Positions 54,361 to 61,863 of a stretch of DNA of 64,000 nucleotides are shown in pieces. A program made the translations under genes and the position numbers. The stretch's first letter is position 1, and each line of letters begins with the position of its first letter. The stretch spans positions 372,001-436,000 of the forward strand of contig NZ_JABGCI010000002.1 in NCBI RefSeq assembly GCF_019799905.1. The letters run 5' to 3'. Source of the stretch: Trujillonella endophytica (lineage in GTDB: Bacteria; Actinomycetota; Actinomycetes; Mycobacteriales; Geodermatophilaceae). The notes under the pieces were generated by a model that saw nothing but the letters and a program-made list of their open reading frames with translations, ran no database searches and was not told the DNA's origin.

Positions 54361-54738
54361 CTACGCCGTCCCCTCCTCGGCGTTGAGGTATCCGCAGCGG
54401 AACCGGGCACCGGCCATCGCCTCGGTGAACCGCGGCTCCCACGCCGGCTCGTCGGCCGGGAACTCGGCGAACACCCGCTCCTCCAGCACGACGGGCAGTC
54501 CGTCCAGGCCCGTGAACGACCTGCGCAGCAGCACCCGCGTCCGCCCGTCCAGCTCGTCGTGCGCCGGCGCCCAGCGGGCCGCAGCGACGGCCTCGGCCAT
54601 CCGCGCGCGGTCTCGCCGGGGCAGAGCGGGCCGCTCGGGCACCGCCAGCGACCACAGGCGCCGCTCGGGCCAGGTGACCCACACGATGACGAGGGCGAGC
54701 ACGACCACCAGAGCGACGGCCGCCAGCACCCCGGGCAT
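54361..54738 (-). CDS. Small membrane-anchored protein, unknown function
   Basis: 125 aa. Single N-terminal helix (LAAVALVVVLALVIVWVTWPE), then a soluble part ARMAEAVAAARWAPAHDELDG..FRCGYLNAEEGTA. Family not recognised. ATG at 54738. It lies upstream of the sirtuin on the same strand, and the tRNA-Arg follows on the other side. Confidence 0.72.
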   Translation of the reverse strand: MPGVLAAVALVVVLALVIVWVTWPERRLWSLAVPERPALPRRDRARMAEAVAAARWAPAHDELDGRTRVLLRRSFTGLDGLPVVLEERVFAEFPADEPAWEPRFTEAMAGARFRCGYLNAEEGTA

Positions 54739-54829
54739 GTGCCGACGGTAGTGCGCGCACCGCCCCGGGGAGCCGGCACCGGGGCTGCGCTGCGGCGCCG
54801 CGGTGCGGCTGTGGGATCGTGACGCCCGC

Positions 54830-54902
54830 GCCCCCGTAGCTCAGGGGATAGAGCATCGGTTTCCTAAACCGTGTGTCGCAGGTTCGAATCCTGCCGGGGG
54901 CA
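54830..54902 (+). tRNA. tRNA-Arg (anticodon CCT)
   Basis: GCCCCCG/CGGGGGC acceptor, anticodon loop TTCCTAA (CCU, reads AGG), T-loop GGTTCGAATCC. 73 nt, no encoded CCA. Its 3' end is directly next to an integrase gene, so it is the likely attachment site of the element that follows. Confidence 0.95.
54880..54902. other. Likely attL: 3' part of tRNA-Arg
   Basis: Integration of tyrosine-recombinase elements usually duplicates the tRNA 3' end (T-arm and acceptor). The integrase stop is 16 bp away. No second copy of these bases appears within the window, so attR must lie to the right of 64,000. Confidence 0.5.
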
Positions 54903-54918
54903 CCTGCAAAGTCGCTGG

Positions 54919-56070
54919 TCAGCGACTTGCCGCGTGATCTGCCAAGGTCGTGACGGTGCTCTGGGGGCACAAGGGGGGCACAGTGCTCCGCTCACGGGCC
55001 TCGCTGAGCCGGTCAGCGACCGCGTCCAGCTCGTCCGAGAACAGACCCGCGTACCCATCCAGGGTCATGGCGGCGCTGGCGTGACCCAGCATCGACTGGA
55101 CGGCCTTCACGTTCGCTCCTGAGGCGATCGCCAGGCTGGCGGCCGTGTGGCGCAGCTCGTGCGGGACGAGGCCGGCCAGCCCCACCAAGGCGGCCGCCCG
55201 GTCGAACCGGGCACGACGGAAGTTCCCAACCCGCAGGACGTCGCCCTTCGGCGAGGTGAACAGGAGACTGTCGGGCGACTTGCCCGCCATCAACGCGGCG
55301 ATGTCGGCCCGCAGGAACCCAGGTACGGCGACCCACCGGTCGGCATGCGTCTTCGGGGAGCCGAAAACCGCCTTGCCGTCAACCTCGGTCATCGCTTCCT
55401 CGATGTGGATGCGGCGCACGCCAGGCGCGACCCGGCGGACGCGGATGGCGGCCAGCTCGCCCCAGCGGATACCGGTGTAGGCGAGCATCAGGACGATGAC
55501 CCCGTCTTTCCCGCAGGCGTCGGCCAGGCGGCTGACGTCCTCGTGGTTGAGGTAGCGCCTGGACTTCCGAGGGAGGCGAGGCAGCTCTACGCCCGCCGCC
55601 GGGTTTGTCGGCAGGCGGCGCCCCTTGACCGCCTCGTCGAGCAGCGAGGTCAGCAGGTGGTACGCCTGCCGCGTCGTCGACGGCGAGAGGGCCGTCGACA
55701 TCTCCGCGACCCAGGAGGCCACGTCCTCGTAGGTGACGCGGTCAAGGCGAACAGTCCCCCAGCGGGGCAGGAGCCTGTTGTTCAGGAGGGACAGGTAGGA
55801 GGAGATGGTCTTCGGCTTCAGGGCTGTTCTACCCGCCAGCCACCGCTCGGCGTACTCCCCGACCGTCACGCGGCCGCGCGACGGGTCCACGTAGCTCCCC
55901 GCGTGCAAGGTGGACTCGATGGACGTCAGGAACCGGTCGGCGTCCGACTTTTTCTTGAACGCCCGCTTCCGCTGGCGTCCGTCGGCCTCTCTCCATCGGG
56001 CCTCGTACGTGACCAGGTCGGGCTTACCGTCTCGGGCTCTGACGCGTCGGTAGACCTTGGCCAACTTCAT
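54919..56070 (-). CDS. Tyrosine-type site-specific integrase
   Basis: 383 aa. N-terminal AP2-like arm-binding part (VYRRVRARDGKPDLVTYEARW), SAM-like core-binding domain (about 65-165) and catalytic domain with Arg 202 (TGIRWGEL), His 304 and Arg 307 (HELRHT), His 330 (LGHAS) and Tyr 340 (DGYAGLF). All catalytic residues present. ATG at 56070 with GGAG upstream. It points toward the tRNA-Arg, the usual layout for elements using tRNA 3' ends. Confidence 0.95.
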   Translation of the reverse strand: MKLAKVYRRVRARDGKPDLVTYEARWREADGRQRKRAFKKKSDADRFLTSIESTLHAGSYVDPSRGRVTVGEYAERWLAGRTALKPKTISSYLSLLNNRLLPRWGTVRLDRVTYEDVASWVAEMSTALSPSTTRQAYHLLTSLLDEAVKGRRLPTNPAAGVELPRLPRKSRRYLNHEDVSRLADACGKDGVIVLMLAYTGIRWGELAAIRVRRVAPGVRRIHIEEAMTEVDGKAVFGSPKTHADRWVAVPGFLRADIAALMAGKSPDSLLFTSPKGDVLRVGNFRRARFDRAAALVGLAGLVPHELRHTAASLAIASGANVKAVQSMLGHASAAMTLDGYAGLFSDELDAVADRLSEARERSTVPPLCPQSTVTTLADHAASR

Positions 56071-56693
56071 CGTCTCCTTCGAGAGGGTGCAGGTTCACGC
56101 CATCAGGTCGGGACGCCGGACCTGGCGGAGCGGCAGTCGTGCGGCGGTTCACCCCTGGATCGTGGCTGACCTGCGAGCAGGACGACTTGGCCCACGAGGG
56201 CCGATGTAGTCGGCCGATCAGCGCCATAAGGCACTCCGCGTGGACGCCATTCTTAACCATAGTGGCGCGTGTGACAAGTGATGCAAAGGGCCACAGATTC
56301 TTCGAGCCGCAGCGACACCCACTTGGCGCTCCACGGGCGTCCAGGCCGGCCATTCCGCCCTGTGCTAGCAATTCCAGGAGGCGCTCGGCCCCCCGCCTGG
56401 CCCTCCCCCTGCCCGACGGCCCGTAAGAACGCCTCAGGAAATGTTCCGTGCGCCTCTCGCCAGCCCAAGGGAGCCGCCGGCAGGCAGCAACCGACGTTCC
56501 GGCCAGGGCCCTGACCTGCGGGTTTATGGGTTCTGAGCATGCTTGTTGCGCTCCGCCGTGACGCTAGGACTACCGGGGACAGCACCGCGGACTCGATCTA
56601 TCAATCGGTGCTCACCATGGCCGAGGAACTGTCGTATGTTCGGGAAGCCGCCGAACACGGCTGCAAGATCACAAGCACGGGAAATGGTCCTCG
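56071..56693. other. 623-bp spacer between integrase and excisionase, no gene seen
   Basis: No convincing protein; short open frames have no SD or homolog-like motif. This divergent region is the expected place for integrase and excisionase promoters. A TTGTCA(N16)TAAGAAT sequence on the minus strand near 56250-56280 is a weak promoter match. Confidence 0.5.
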
Positions 56694-56888
56694 ATGAACG
56701 ACAAGATGCTCTCCATCAACGACGTCGCGGAGTACCTCGGCGTCCCCAAGGCGACACTCCATTGCTGGTCGTCTCGGGGAATCGGTCCGAAGCGCTACAA
56801 GGTGGGTCGGTATTTGCGTTATCGCCGTGCCGATGTGGACGCGTGGATCAACGCGCAAGCCGCGCCCGCCGGCTGGGACGTGGCATGA
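56694..56888 (+). CDS. Excisionase/AlpA-type HTH protein
   Basis: 64 aa. Winged-helix MerR-like HTH: LSINDVAEYLGVPKATLHCWSSRGIGPKRYKVGRYLRYRRADVDAW, the AlpA/Xis fold (given in parts: SINDVAEYLGVPKATL, RADVDAWI). Probably binds the att arms and directs excision. ATG at 56694, and its stop overlaps the next start (ATGA). Confidence 0.88.
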   Translation: MNDKMLSINDVAEYLGVPKATLHCWSSRGIGPKRYKVGRYLRYRRADVDAWINAQAAPAGWDVA

Positions 56889-57880
56889 CCACCGCACTGA
56901 TCCCGACGTCGCCCATGCCCAGCAGGACTCCGTTGCGCGACATGGGAGTGCGGACCGCAAGCGAGGTGCGGCAGGCCTACGTCGGCCAGCCGCGGTTCGT
57001 TGTTGAGAGCCTGATCCACTCGAAGACGACGATGGTCTACGGCCTCAGCGAGGCCGGGAAGACCTGGTTGATGGTCGACATGATCACCAAGGTGTCGGCG
57101 GGACAGCCCTGGCTCGGCCAGTCACTCCTCAGGCCTCCCCGTCGGTGCCTGGTGCTGGCCTCCGACTCCGGAGGTGAAGCGGAGTGGGCGGGGCGGCTCG
57201 GCGACTCCATCGGAGGCAACGTGCTCCTTTGGACCGCTCCACCCCCGAACCCTCCAACGTGGGCGGCGCTGGCTGAGGCCGCAGTCGAGGAAGAAGTCGA
57301 CCTCGTAGTAGTTGACACCCTCTACGCCTGGGTCGGCCCGCTCGACGTGAACAAGAACGCCGAGGTCGCAGTCGCTCTCGCGTGCCTGGAGGCCATGGCG
57401 CGCGTCGGGGTCTCGGTCGTCGTCGTGCACCACACGAACGTCGGAGGGAAGCGGCCGGGAGGGTCCCACTCCATCCAGGCGTATTTCCGCCACAGCCTGA
57501 AGGTCACCCGGACGACGATGCAGAGCCACGGCAACGACGCCCCCGCAGCCAAGTTCCGGCTCACTCGGGACGGCGGGCGGGTGATCCGCAGCGTGAAGGT
57601 CGAGGAAGAGCACGACGACAACGAGGACGTCTCCAAGACGAGATCAATCGCCCGCAAGGAGAAGCTGAGACCTCGACACCAGGAGGCAGTAGCCATCCTC
57701 GAGACGGCAAGTCCCGGGCTGAGTCAGCGCGAGTACGGACGTTTGCTACACGAGCGCATGACCAGCGTCGAGAGCGACGATGCCGGACACGGCCTCGTTA
57801 AGACGCTCCTCGTCAAGGGCGCATGGACCATTCCCCTCGCGCTTACGAGCCTCGGCCCAGTGGGTGATGCGGTGGGCTGA
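56885..57880 (+). CDS. RecA-fold (AAA_25/RepA-like) ATPase
   Basis: 331 aa. Walker A GLSEAGKT (53-60), Walker B VDLVVVDT (Asp 144), VVVHHTNVGGKRPGG after it (sensor-like), then a C-terminal region with QREYGRLLHER. Resembles RepA/KaiC-type helicase-loader ATPases carried by integrative plasmids and satellites for replication. ATG overlaps the excisionase stop, so both are one unit. No replication origin could be seen. Confidence 0.85.
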   Translation: MTTALIPTSPMPSRTPLRDMGVRTASEVRQAYVGQPRFVVESLIHSKTTMVYGLSEAGKTWLMVDMITKVSAGQPWLGQSLLRPPRRCLVLASDSGGEAEWAGRLGDSIGGNVLLWTAPPPNPPTWAALAEAAVEEEVDLVVVDTLYAWVGPLDVNKNAEVAVALACLEAMARVGVSVVVVHHTNVGGKRPGGSHSIQAYFRHSLKVTRTTMQSHGNDAPAAKFRLTRDGGRVIRSVKVEEEHDDNEDVSKTRSIARKEKLRPRHQEAVAILETASPGLSQREYGRLLHERMTSVESDDAGHGLVKTLLVKGAWTIPLALTSLGPVGDAVG

Positions 57881-58278
57881 CCAGGGCTGGGTGGGTGGGT
57901 TAGTTCCCCCCTATAACCCCCCTCCGCAAGTACCTACTCACCCACCACTGAAGCCGCCCCTCGTGGGGCGGCACTTCCTGCACCCCCTGACCTCGGCTCA
58001 GAGCCTCGGCCAGGGAGAACACACGTCATGCAGCGGCCCACGACGGCCGCCAGCTACACCAGGCCAAGGCCATGGAGTCCTTGGCCATCAAGTAAGCGGC
58101 ACGCAGGGTCGCTGACGCCCCCGCTCCCGGGTCAAGGCCAGGCACGCAGTGCCGACATCGACAACCTTGCGGGCCCGGGGCGGCCCCCTTCCCCACTCCC
58201 GCCACGGTCCACCAGCACCCGCTGGTGGCCTCGCCGACCCCTGCTTTGGACAGGGGTACGAATACGAAGTAGGCCTCC
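57881..58278. other. 398-bp region, only a terminator and weak frames
   Basis: Contains the hairpin at 57953-57972. A stretch reading HAAAHDGRQLHQAKAMESLAIK in frame at about 58020-58095 looks protein-like but has no ATG or GTG start after the preceding stop, so I do not call it. No other coding or RNA signal is seen. Confidence 0.5.
57953..57972. terminator. Terminator after the ATPase gene
   Basis: gccgcccc (57953-57960) pairs with ggggcggc (57965-57972) around TCGT. Located 73 bp past the ATPase stop on the plus strand. Confidence 0.65.
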
Positions 58279-59016
58279 ATGGACGTCAATGACCTGATCC
58301 ACCTGAACTACAGCGCTTTGGAGCGCGGCCGCCTGACACCGACCCAAGTCGATGAAGTCAGATACATGGACATCATGCAGAGGACGCTGGTCCAGCACCG
58401 CTCTGGCGACCAGGCCGCCGTCGAGGCCGCAACGTCCATCGCGCTGGCGGCTCAGCGCGGCGAACTGACCGAGGACACTCCTGCGGTTGTCCTCGCCCCC
58501 GATGAGGCGGAGGCCGGAGCAATGTGCACGGCGCTCTCCACGCTCATGCCCGGCCTACCTGTTACGACCGGCATGGGCACGGTGCCCGCGTCACACGTCG
58601 TCGTCCTGACGCTTGAAGAAGTACGCCACGGAGGCCGACAGCTGCGGATGCGCCCATACACTGCAGCGTTTCTCGTCGGCCTTGAGGCACTCGGAAGCAC
58701 CGGCGCTCTCCATCGGCCTGTTTCGTGGCTCACGCAGGGGGTGGGTCGAGTACACGCTTGGACCGCAGATGACTACCGCAGATGCCCGGGGTTGGCGTTC
58801 CGCTTGTTCAGCCCCCTTCACTTGCAGGAGTATCCCGGCGAGCGCACAATCATGAGCGAATACACCCAAAGCCACGGTTGGGGTTCAAACCGCCAATCCG
58901 GCGGATGGGGATTCCGCCTGGCCGCGTTCGACGCGATGGTCGATCCGCACTTCTGGCGGCGCCCCGATACATCTGGCGACCGTCAGGACACAACGGGCGC
59001 ACAGACGCCGGTTTAG
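58279..59016 (+). CDS. Hypothetical element protein, function unknown
   Basis: 245 aa, start ATG at 58279 with AGG 5 nt upstream. No recognisable domain. It has an alpha-helical start (NDLIHLNYSALERGRL), then a beta/alpha pattern AVVLAPDEAEAGAMCTAL and HVVVLTLEEVRHGGRQ that faintly recalls helicase-type folds but lacks Walker A. Mobile-element cargo; could be recent foreign DNA. Not identified further. Confidence 0.65.
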   Translation: MDVNDLIHLNYSALERGRLTPTQVDEVRYMDIMQRTLVQHRSGDQAAVEAATSIALAAQRGELTEDTPAVVLAPDEAEAGAMCTALSTLMPGLPVTTGMGTVPASHVVVLTLEEVRHGGRQLRMRPYTAAFLVGLEALGSTGALHRPVSWLTQGVGRVHAWTADDYRRCPGLAFRLFSPLHLQEYPGERTIMSEYTQSHGWGSNRQSGGWGFRLAAFDAMVDPHFWRRPDTSGDRQDTTGAQTPV

Positions 59017-59073
59017 CTATAGCGGTTCAAGGTCACCCCACACATCTGCCCGCCATCCAACCCGTCCATATGG

Positions 59074-59109
59074 ACTCGGCCGGCTGCTACATGCCCCGGC
59101 CGGCCGAGT
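59074..59109. terminator. 11-bp hairpin with the HEPN/Toprim stop codon in its loop
   Basis: actcggccggc (59074-59084) pairs exactly with gccggccgagt (59099-59109). The stop of the minus-strand frame ending at 59087 is in the loop. It can terminate both that gene and the plus-strand gene ending at 59016. Confidence 0.65.
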
Positions 59110-60458
59110 CGCCCCCTTCCTCACCCACCCGGGCCCGGACATGGAGAAGCGGCGAAAAGTCCGACGCCATCATTGGGGTGGCCTCCGCAACAGCGTCTAC
59201 GAGGCTTCCTGCTAGACGACGACACTCATCGGCAACAGCCTTATCGAGTTTCTCGATGCTCTCAACGCCGAGTTCCTGGCGAAGCCCGCCTTGGATCTGC
59301 CGCTTCATTGTGATCGCGCCCTGATAATCGTCCACCGCCGCTAAGTAGCTCCCCCAGCGTACTGGTGGAACGACACCTCCCGCACTCCGACGGAGAATGT
59401 CTACACCGAACATCAGTTCAATAGAGACTGCCCGACGATTTATATCGGATGTTCCCTGCCCGTCAGGGCCGACAGTCGGATAGTCGGATAGTCGGATAGT
59501 CGGATAGTCGACGGCATATGGCATCGGGCAGATGGACAGTAGAGAACCGTCGGGGCAGTCGACTTCTGCCTCGGACCCTTTCTGCCAGTCGCCCCGCAGT
59601 ATCGTTATCAAGTACCGCGATGACACGGTTAGATACATTAGCCGCAGCTAGCCCTCGCGTTAGGGAGACAACGCGGTCAGTCCCACCCGGCGCAGATGTT
59701 CCCTCGAAGTCGAGGAATGCGAATTGGTCCGCGACACCAGGCAGCGCTAGCCGCACAGCTCGTGCGATCAACCCAGCATCACTTGACCCCTCGGTTACGA
59801 CAATCACTGGACCACTTGCCGAGACTTCAGCCTCGAACCGCCTTCGCGCAGTGACATGGGGCGTCTCGTCAGCTTCCATCCAGCCACCGAGAACAAGAGC
59901 CGTGAGCTCAAGGCTTACCGGAGTGGCACCACGCGACCCCGGCAAGAGAAGCGCCAACGCGAAGCGCGGACCGTCGAAGGACTCACATAGATCCTCCCAA
60001 ACGGAGCCGAGAAACCGATCCATGCCCGCGACATTCCGACTCCCAACAAGCTAGCTAGGCGTCCGCCGCCTCCAGGAGACGCAAGCCTTCACAACTTCCT
60101 CTGGAGATTGCTTCGAGAAGGCTGCCCATTCAGCAGCAATGTACCGGTCAGGGTCCCCAAGCTCAGACTGTAAGTACTTGACCGCAGCCGAGTGCACGCA
60201 GCCGGCACTGAATCCTTGCAGTGAAAGGCGTTCGCGCAGAACTTGCACGGTGGTCCTGTAACCGTAGAGGTGTCGCGAGCGCTCCCAACCTGTCTGCTCG
60301 CCCGCCTCCCAAGCCGCATCAAGTTGAAGATGACGATCCCGATCGGCGAAACGGTCCTGCCCGCGAAACAACAGCATGGTCTCGTCGGGAACATAGTTCC
60401 GGCCGCCGATCAGCGGATGTCCTCTGGCCCCAAGTTCCAACTGCCAGATCTCACTCAA
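59087..60458 (-). pseudogene. HEPN/Toprim-type protein, interrupted by amber codon and 8-bp repeat
   Basis: Three in-order pieces of one protein. (1) TTG at 60458 to TAG at 60051-60053: WQLELGARGHPLIGGRNYVPDETMLLFRG, the HEPN/Toprim N-terminal pattern. (2) Same frame after the amber, MDRFLGSVWEDL.. at 60023: Toprim domain with VIVVTEGSSD (Glu about 59792) and AVLDNDTAG (Asp-x-Asp at about 59609). (3) A different frame after the repeat: VGPDGQGTSDINRRAVSIELMFG..RWGSYLAAVDDYQGAITMKRQI. Together they cover the whole family length of roughly 440 residues. Such proteins sit in defence loci. The amber may be a nonsense mutation or separate two genes; the repeat puts the C terminus out of frame. Confidence 0.78.
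59474..59505. repeat. Four perfect copies of agtcggat (8-bp tandem repeat) in coding DNA
   Basis: Copies at 59474-59481, 59482-59489, 59490-59497 and 59498-59505, followed by a partial agtcg. Eight is not a multiple of three, so each copy gained or lost shifts the frame. In the minus-strand frame four copies end the protein early (RLSDCRP stop); two or five copies restore RLSDYPTVGPDG. Confidence 0.92.
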
Positions 60459-60966
60459 CTATTCGCCATCTCTAATGCAAACACCCTTCGGGCAGCCTGA
60501 TCCCAGCCTTCAACCGCGAATACGGATCGCTAAGCCGGAATGCAAGCACATGACTCGTCGACCCCGCGATTCCGGACGAGGATGCCCCGTCGCTTGGCGC
60601 TACCGGGGTGGCGCCGAGAGTAAGCCTCGACCCTCCCCAGCAGCTCGTCAGCATCGAGCGGACCGATACCGAACCTGTGGTGATCCGATAGCACCGCCGA
60701 CATCGGCGTGCCGGGGCCACCGCGATCGACCTGTGCACTGTGACCACCAGCGAGGGCTGCCGAGCGTCAGCCGGTCGAAGGAGACCCACCAAGGCGGCAC
60801 CAGCCCCGCCAACGGGTCTCGCAGGCCGCCCTGACCACGCTTCGGAACGAGCAGCCAGCTCGGCGCCCCACTCAGCAGGAGTAGAATCTATACCCGCGTC
60901 GCCCTGTCGGGTGCTTAGAAGACCCCAACGCTCGACCAGCGGCTTGCGAGCCGCCAACCTCCGTAT
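60459..60966. other. 508-bp region with no confident gene
   Basis: Open frames on both strands (for example 60472-60957 minus) have Arg/Pro/Ser-rich products without SD, motif or consistent codon bias. I see no RNA gene or clear repeat. It may hold degraded cargo and the promoter of the flanking genes. Confidence 0.5.
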
Positions 60967-61209
60967 GTGCCCTATCCCCCGCGACCTTCACTACGGCCAC
61001 TTCCGGAGTTTGAGGGCACCGCCAGTCCGCGACCAGCGCCCGCGCAACAGGAGGCTGTCGATGCCTTCATTGTGAGCGAGTACGCCAGGGGACGGTCGCT
61101 TCGCCAGATCGCCGAACTGACGGACCGTTCCTTTTCGGCGGTACGAAAGACCTTGGACAGGCACGGTGTTGCGCGACGGTCTTCGGGTGCGCCGCCGATA
61201 CATCTCTAA
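60967..61209 (+). CDS. Small helix-turn-helix protein
   Basis: 80 aa. C-terminal HTH: GRSLRQIAELTDRSFSAVRKTLDRHGVARR, the helix-turn-helix 28 style seen in small actinobacterial proteins (quoted in part: LRQIAELTDRSFSAV). N-terminal PYPPRPSLRPLPEF tail. GTG at 60967, no strong SD. Likely DNA-binding regulator of the neighbouring cargo; not tested. Its end overlaps the convergent stop of the membrane protein at 61206. Confidence 0.7.
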   Translation: MPYPPRPSLRPLPEFEGTASPRPAPAQQEAVDAFIVSEYARGRSLRQIAELTDRSFSAVRKTLDRHGVARRSSGAPPIHL

Positions 61210-61613
61210 GCCACGACGAGGGCGACCACGCAGCCAGCTAGTGCAATAGCCCCATGGAAACCTAACGTCGTCACAGACTTGAGAACGGCTGGCCATGTAC
61301 ATCCGTCAACCGACATGTAGGGGCGCTGATTCATCGAGTAGCTTTCTACACTCCCAGCTCGGACAGCATTGTAGAGCTCGCGAAACATTCGCTCCTGACG
61401 CAGGTAGTACGCATCCATCCAAAAGAACCCAAGGACGCCGAGGATCCCAAGGACGGCCAGCCAGCCGTTAGCCCGTTCAATTGCGAAGGCGTAGACGGCG
61501 CCCGCAGCGCTCAACGACCAGCCTTTCAGGAGGAACGAGTTTGAGGCAAGGCGATTGACTACTCCAAGCACGAACTCTAAGTGCTGTCCGGTGTCAGCTG
61601 AAGGCGTCACCAT
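61206..61613 (-). CDS. Small multi-pass membrane protein next to the GTPase gene
   Basis: 135 aa from the ATG at 61613. LEFVLGVVNRLASNSFLLKGWSLSAAGAVYAFAIE then LAVLGILGVLGFFWMDAYYLRQERMFRELY and a last helix near the C terminus (ALAGCVVALVVA). The NSFLLKGW and DAYYLRQER signatures recur in a widespread membrane family of unknown role. Divergent from the WD40-GTPase gene with about 250 bp between them. Confidence 0.75.
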   Translation of the reverse strand: MVTPSADTGQHLEFVLGVVNRLASNSFLLKGWSLSAAGAVYAFAIERANGWLAVLGILGVLGFFWMDAYYLRQERMFRELYNAVRAGSVESYSMNQRPYMSVDGCTWPAVLKSVTTLGFHGAIALAGCVVALVVA

Positions 61614-61826
61614 GGGCTGGGACTCTAGGGCACGGGGGTAGCCTGTAGCACCGGCGTGCGCGACGGTAAGCGGCGAGCCGCCGAACAAGCGCCTGCGCTG
61701 GCCGAGTTGCGCAGTGACCGGGCCGAGGGCGGGGCGGTGGCTTGCTTACGCGTGACAGGGATGCTCTCGTAGGAGCGTGCACCCTGCGAGCGAGGAAGCT
61801 AGAGCCGACCGCGCAGGAAGCGTCGG

Positions 61827-61838
61827 CCCTTATAAGGG
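61827..61838. promoter_or_regulatory. Perfect palindrome CCCTTATAAGGG in divergent promoter
   Basis: cccttataaggg is a 12-bp perfect palindrome and contains TATAAG, which could double as a -10 box. It is 26 bp before the GTPase GTG. Operator or promoter candidate; no binding protein is known. Confidence 0.4.
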
Positions 61839-61863
61839 TAAGCTCCTGCGGCAGCGAGCCAGG

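Noticed and set aside
57996..58110. Protein-like frame HAAAHDGRQLHQAKAMESLAIK
   Set aside because: No ATG, GTG or TTG after the preceding stop codon and too short to judge. Perhaps a gene remnant.
59474..59505. Possible CRISPR array from the short direct repeats
   Set aside because: Repeats are 8 bp and contiguous without spacers; no cas genes are in the window.
60472..60957. 161-codon minus-strand open frame
   Set aside because: Arg/Ser-rich, no SD, no motif and no codon bias distinguishing it from other frames.
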